Assembly: GCA_946222435.1 (NCBI GenBank)
Contig: CAMIOJ010000116.1
Location: 1-6,760 of the forward strand
Origin: an uncultured Micrococcus sp.
GTDB taxonomy: Bacteria > Actinomycetota > Actinomycetes > Actinomycetales > Micrococcaceae
Direction of reading: 5' to 3'
Length of the DNA stretch: 6,760 bases
Positions 6,038-6,760 of the stretch are shown here, piece by piece (within the stretch, counting starts at the first letter, position 1; every line of letters starts with the position of its first letter). The notes under the pieces are model-generated. The model worked only from the letters and a program-made list of their open reading frames with translations. It made no database searches and was not told where the DNA came from. Position numbers and translations under genes: made by a program.

Positions 6038-6103
6038 CCACAGTACGGACCGGGGAGTCGCCGGGGCCGCCCGGACAGGCGTAGCCTCTTCCACAGTCCG
6101 GAC
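6038..6103. repeat. Two 13-bp direct repeats flanking a possible promoter
   Basis: CCACAGTACGGAC at 6038-6050 and CCACAGTCCGGAC at 6091-6103 match at 12 of 13 positions, with start points 53 bases apart. One copy lies upstream and one just downstream of the possible -10 box at 6082-6087. That placement suits a regulator binding two sites or simple chance duplication; the sequence does not say which. Confidence 0.45.
6082..6087 (+). promoter_or_regulatory. Possible -10 box of the aldose 1-epimerase gene
   Basis: TAGCCT matches TAnnnT between the preceding terminator and the epimerase start. Transcription would begin near 6094, inside the second direct repeat, and give a leader of about 53 nt. 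No clear -35 element is visible. Confidence 0.4.
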
Positions 6104-6146
6104 ACCGATCGCGTCGGCCCGGAGCCGCCATCCGAAGGAGGGGACC

Positions 6147-6760
6147 GTGGAGTCCACCAGGGATCCGAACGAGCAGGGGTCGCTCGCCGAGGACACCGCC
6201 GCCACCGGTATGCAGTACCGCCTGCGCCGTGGGGCGGCCGAGGCCGTGGTGGTGGGGCTGGCCGGGGCGCTGCGGACCTACCGCGTGGCCGGTGAGGACT
6301 TCACCGAGCCCTACGGTGAGGACGAGATCCCGCCGGCCGGCAACGGCATTCAGATGACCCCCTGGCCGAACCGCGTGGCGGAGGCCCGGTGGGAGCTGGA
6401 CGGGCAGGCACAGCAGCTGGACGTCACCGAGCCCTCCCGCGGCCACGCCAGCCACGGCCTGCTCCGCAACACCCAGCTGATGCTGGAGAGCAAGACCGGC
6501 TCCCGGGTGGTCCTGCGCGGTGAGATCCACCCGCAGCACGGCTGGCCCTTCCGCATGACCCACCGCGTCTCCTACGCCCTGGAGGAGTCCGGCGCGCTCA
6601 CGGTCTCCCAGACGCTGACCAACCACTCCGCCCGCCCGGCCCCCGCGGCCTTCGGGAACCACCCCTTCCTGCGGGTCGGGGACGTGCCCTCGGACGAGCT
6701 GACGCTCACCGTGGACGCGGGCCGGTGGATCGAGGCGGACGATCGCCTCATCCCCGTGGC
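6147..6760 (+). CDS. Aldose 1-epimerase family protein, N-terminal part (runs off right edge)
   Basis: The first 204 codons of an aldose 1-epimerase (mutarotase-like) protein, which interconverts alpha and beta anomers of hexoses such as galactose or glucose in the cytoplasm. Motifs in order are NGIQMTPWPNRV (about residues 66-77; family substrate-binding Asn-Arg), HASHGLLRN with H103, and AFGNHPFLRV with H172. The two histidines correspond to the substrate-contacting and proton-donating His of GalM-type enzymes. The catalytic Glu near the C-terminus lies outside the window and cannot be checked. The GTG start is chosen because GAAGGAGGGG begins at 6134, with GAAGGAG ending 6 bases before it; an ATG at codon 22 is the alternative. 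The motif wording resembles the YihR-like actinobacterial branch more than classical GalM, so the true substrate is uncertain. The frame is open to the last base. Confidence 0.88.
   Translation, partial: MESTRDPNEQGSLAEDTAATGMQYRLRRGAAEAVVVGLAGALRTYRVAGEDFTEPYGEDEIPPAGNGIQMTPWPNRVAEARWELDGQAQQLDVTEPSRGHASHGLLRNTQLMLESKTGSRVVLRGEIHPQHGWPFRMTHRVSYALEESGALTVSQTLTNHSARPAPAAFGNHPFLRVGDVPSDELTLTVDAGRWIEADDRLIPV

Overview
The window is a stretch of very G+C-rich, actinobacterial-type chromosome with all protein genes on the plus strand. Third codon positions are almost all G or C. Start signals are GAAGGAG-type ribosome sites or leaderless, -10 boxes have the form TAnnnT, and terminators are strong GC hairpins without a T run. 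The order enolase, septum-formation initiator, DUF501, Ppx/GppA phosphatase matches the arrangement I recall from Mycobacterium tuberculosis (Rv1023 to Rv1026). Codon use and protein style suggest Micrococcaceae, perhaps Micrococcus. The genus is an inference; no rRNA or other marker is present.

Layout. Positions 1-251 are the 3' end of eno, closed by a perfect 15-bp hairpin. A probable promoter near 400 starts an FtsB/DivIC-type division protein (445-1491) with a very long disordered N-terminus. After a 121-bp gap comes a single ORF (1613-3169) joining a complete DUF501 domain to a complete short Ppx/GppA phosphatase; these are two neighbouring genes in mycobacteria. A compact promoter then drives what looks like a leaderless type II NADH dehydrogenase (3207-4628). 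A hairpin terminator and an 18-bp palindrome precede a tRNA gene with anticodon UAA (4790-4864). Next are a seven-TM Bax inhibitor-1 family protein with a Gln/Gly/Tyr-rich N-terminal tail (5078-5974), another perfect hairpin terminator, and the first 204 codons of an aldose 1-epimerase family gene (6147 to beyond the right edge).

How the genes relate. These look mostly like core or housekeeping genes (glycolysis, division, polyphosphate or alarmone turnover, respiration, sugar anomer interconversion). They form several short transcription units separated by terminators. I see no phage, IS, CRISPR, toxin-antitoxin or defence module.

The oddest object is the tRNA. Its UAA anticodon would read the leucine codon UUA, but it has a 6-nt variable loop where bacterial tRNA-Leu normally carries a long variable arm. 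Apart from its anticodon loop I found no TTA triplet anywhere on the plus strand of the window, so none of the visible genes uses the codon it should read. Other points worth a second look are the DUF501-Ppx fusion with a possible internal start, the leaderless ndh promoter, the 21-bp in-frame repeat in the division protein, and a direct repeat flanking the epimerase promoter.
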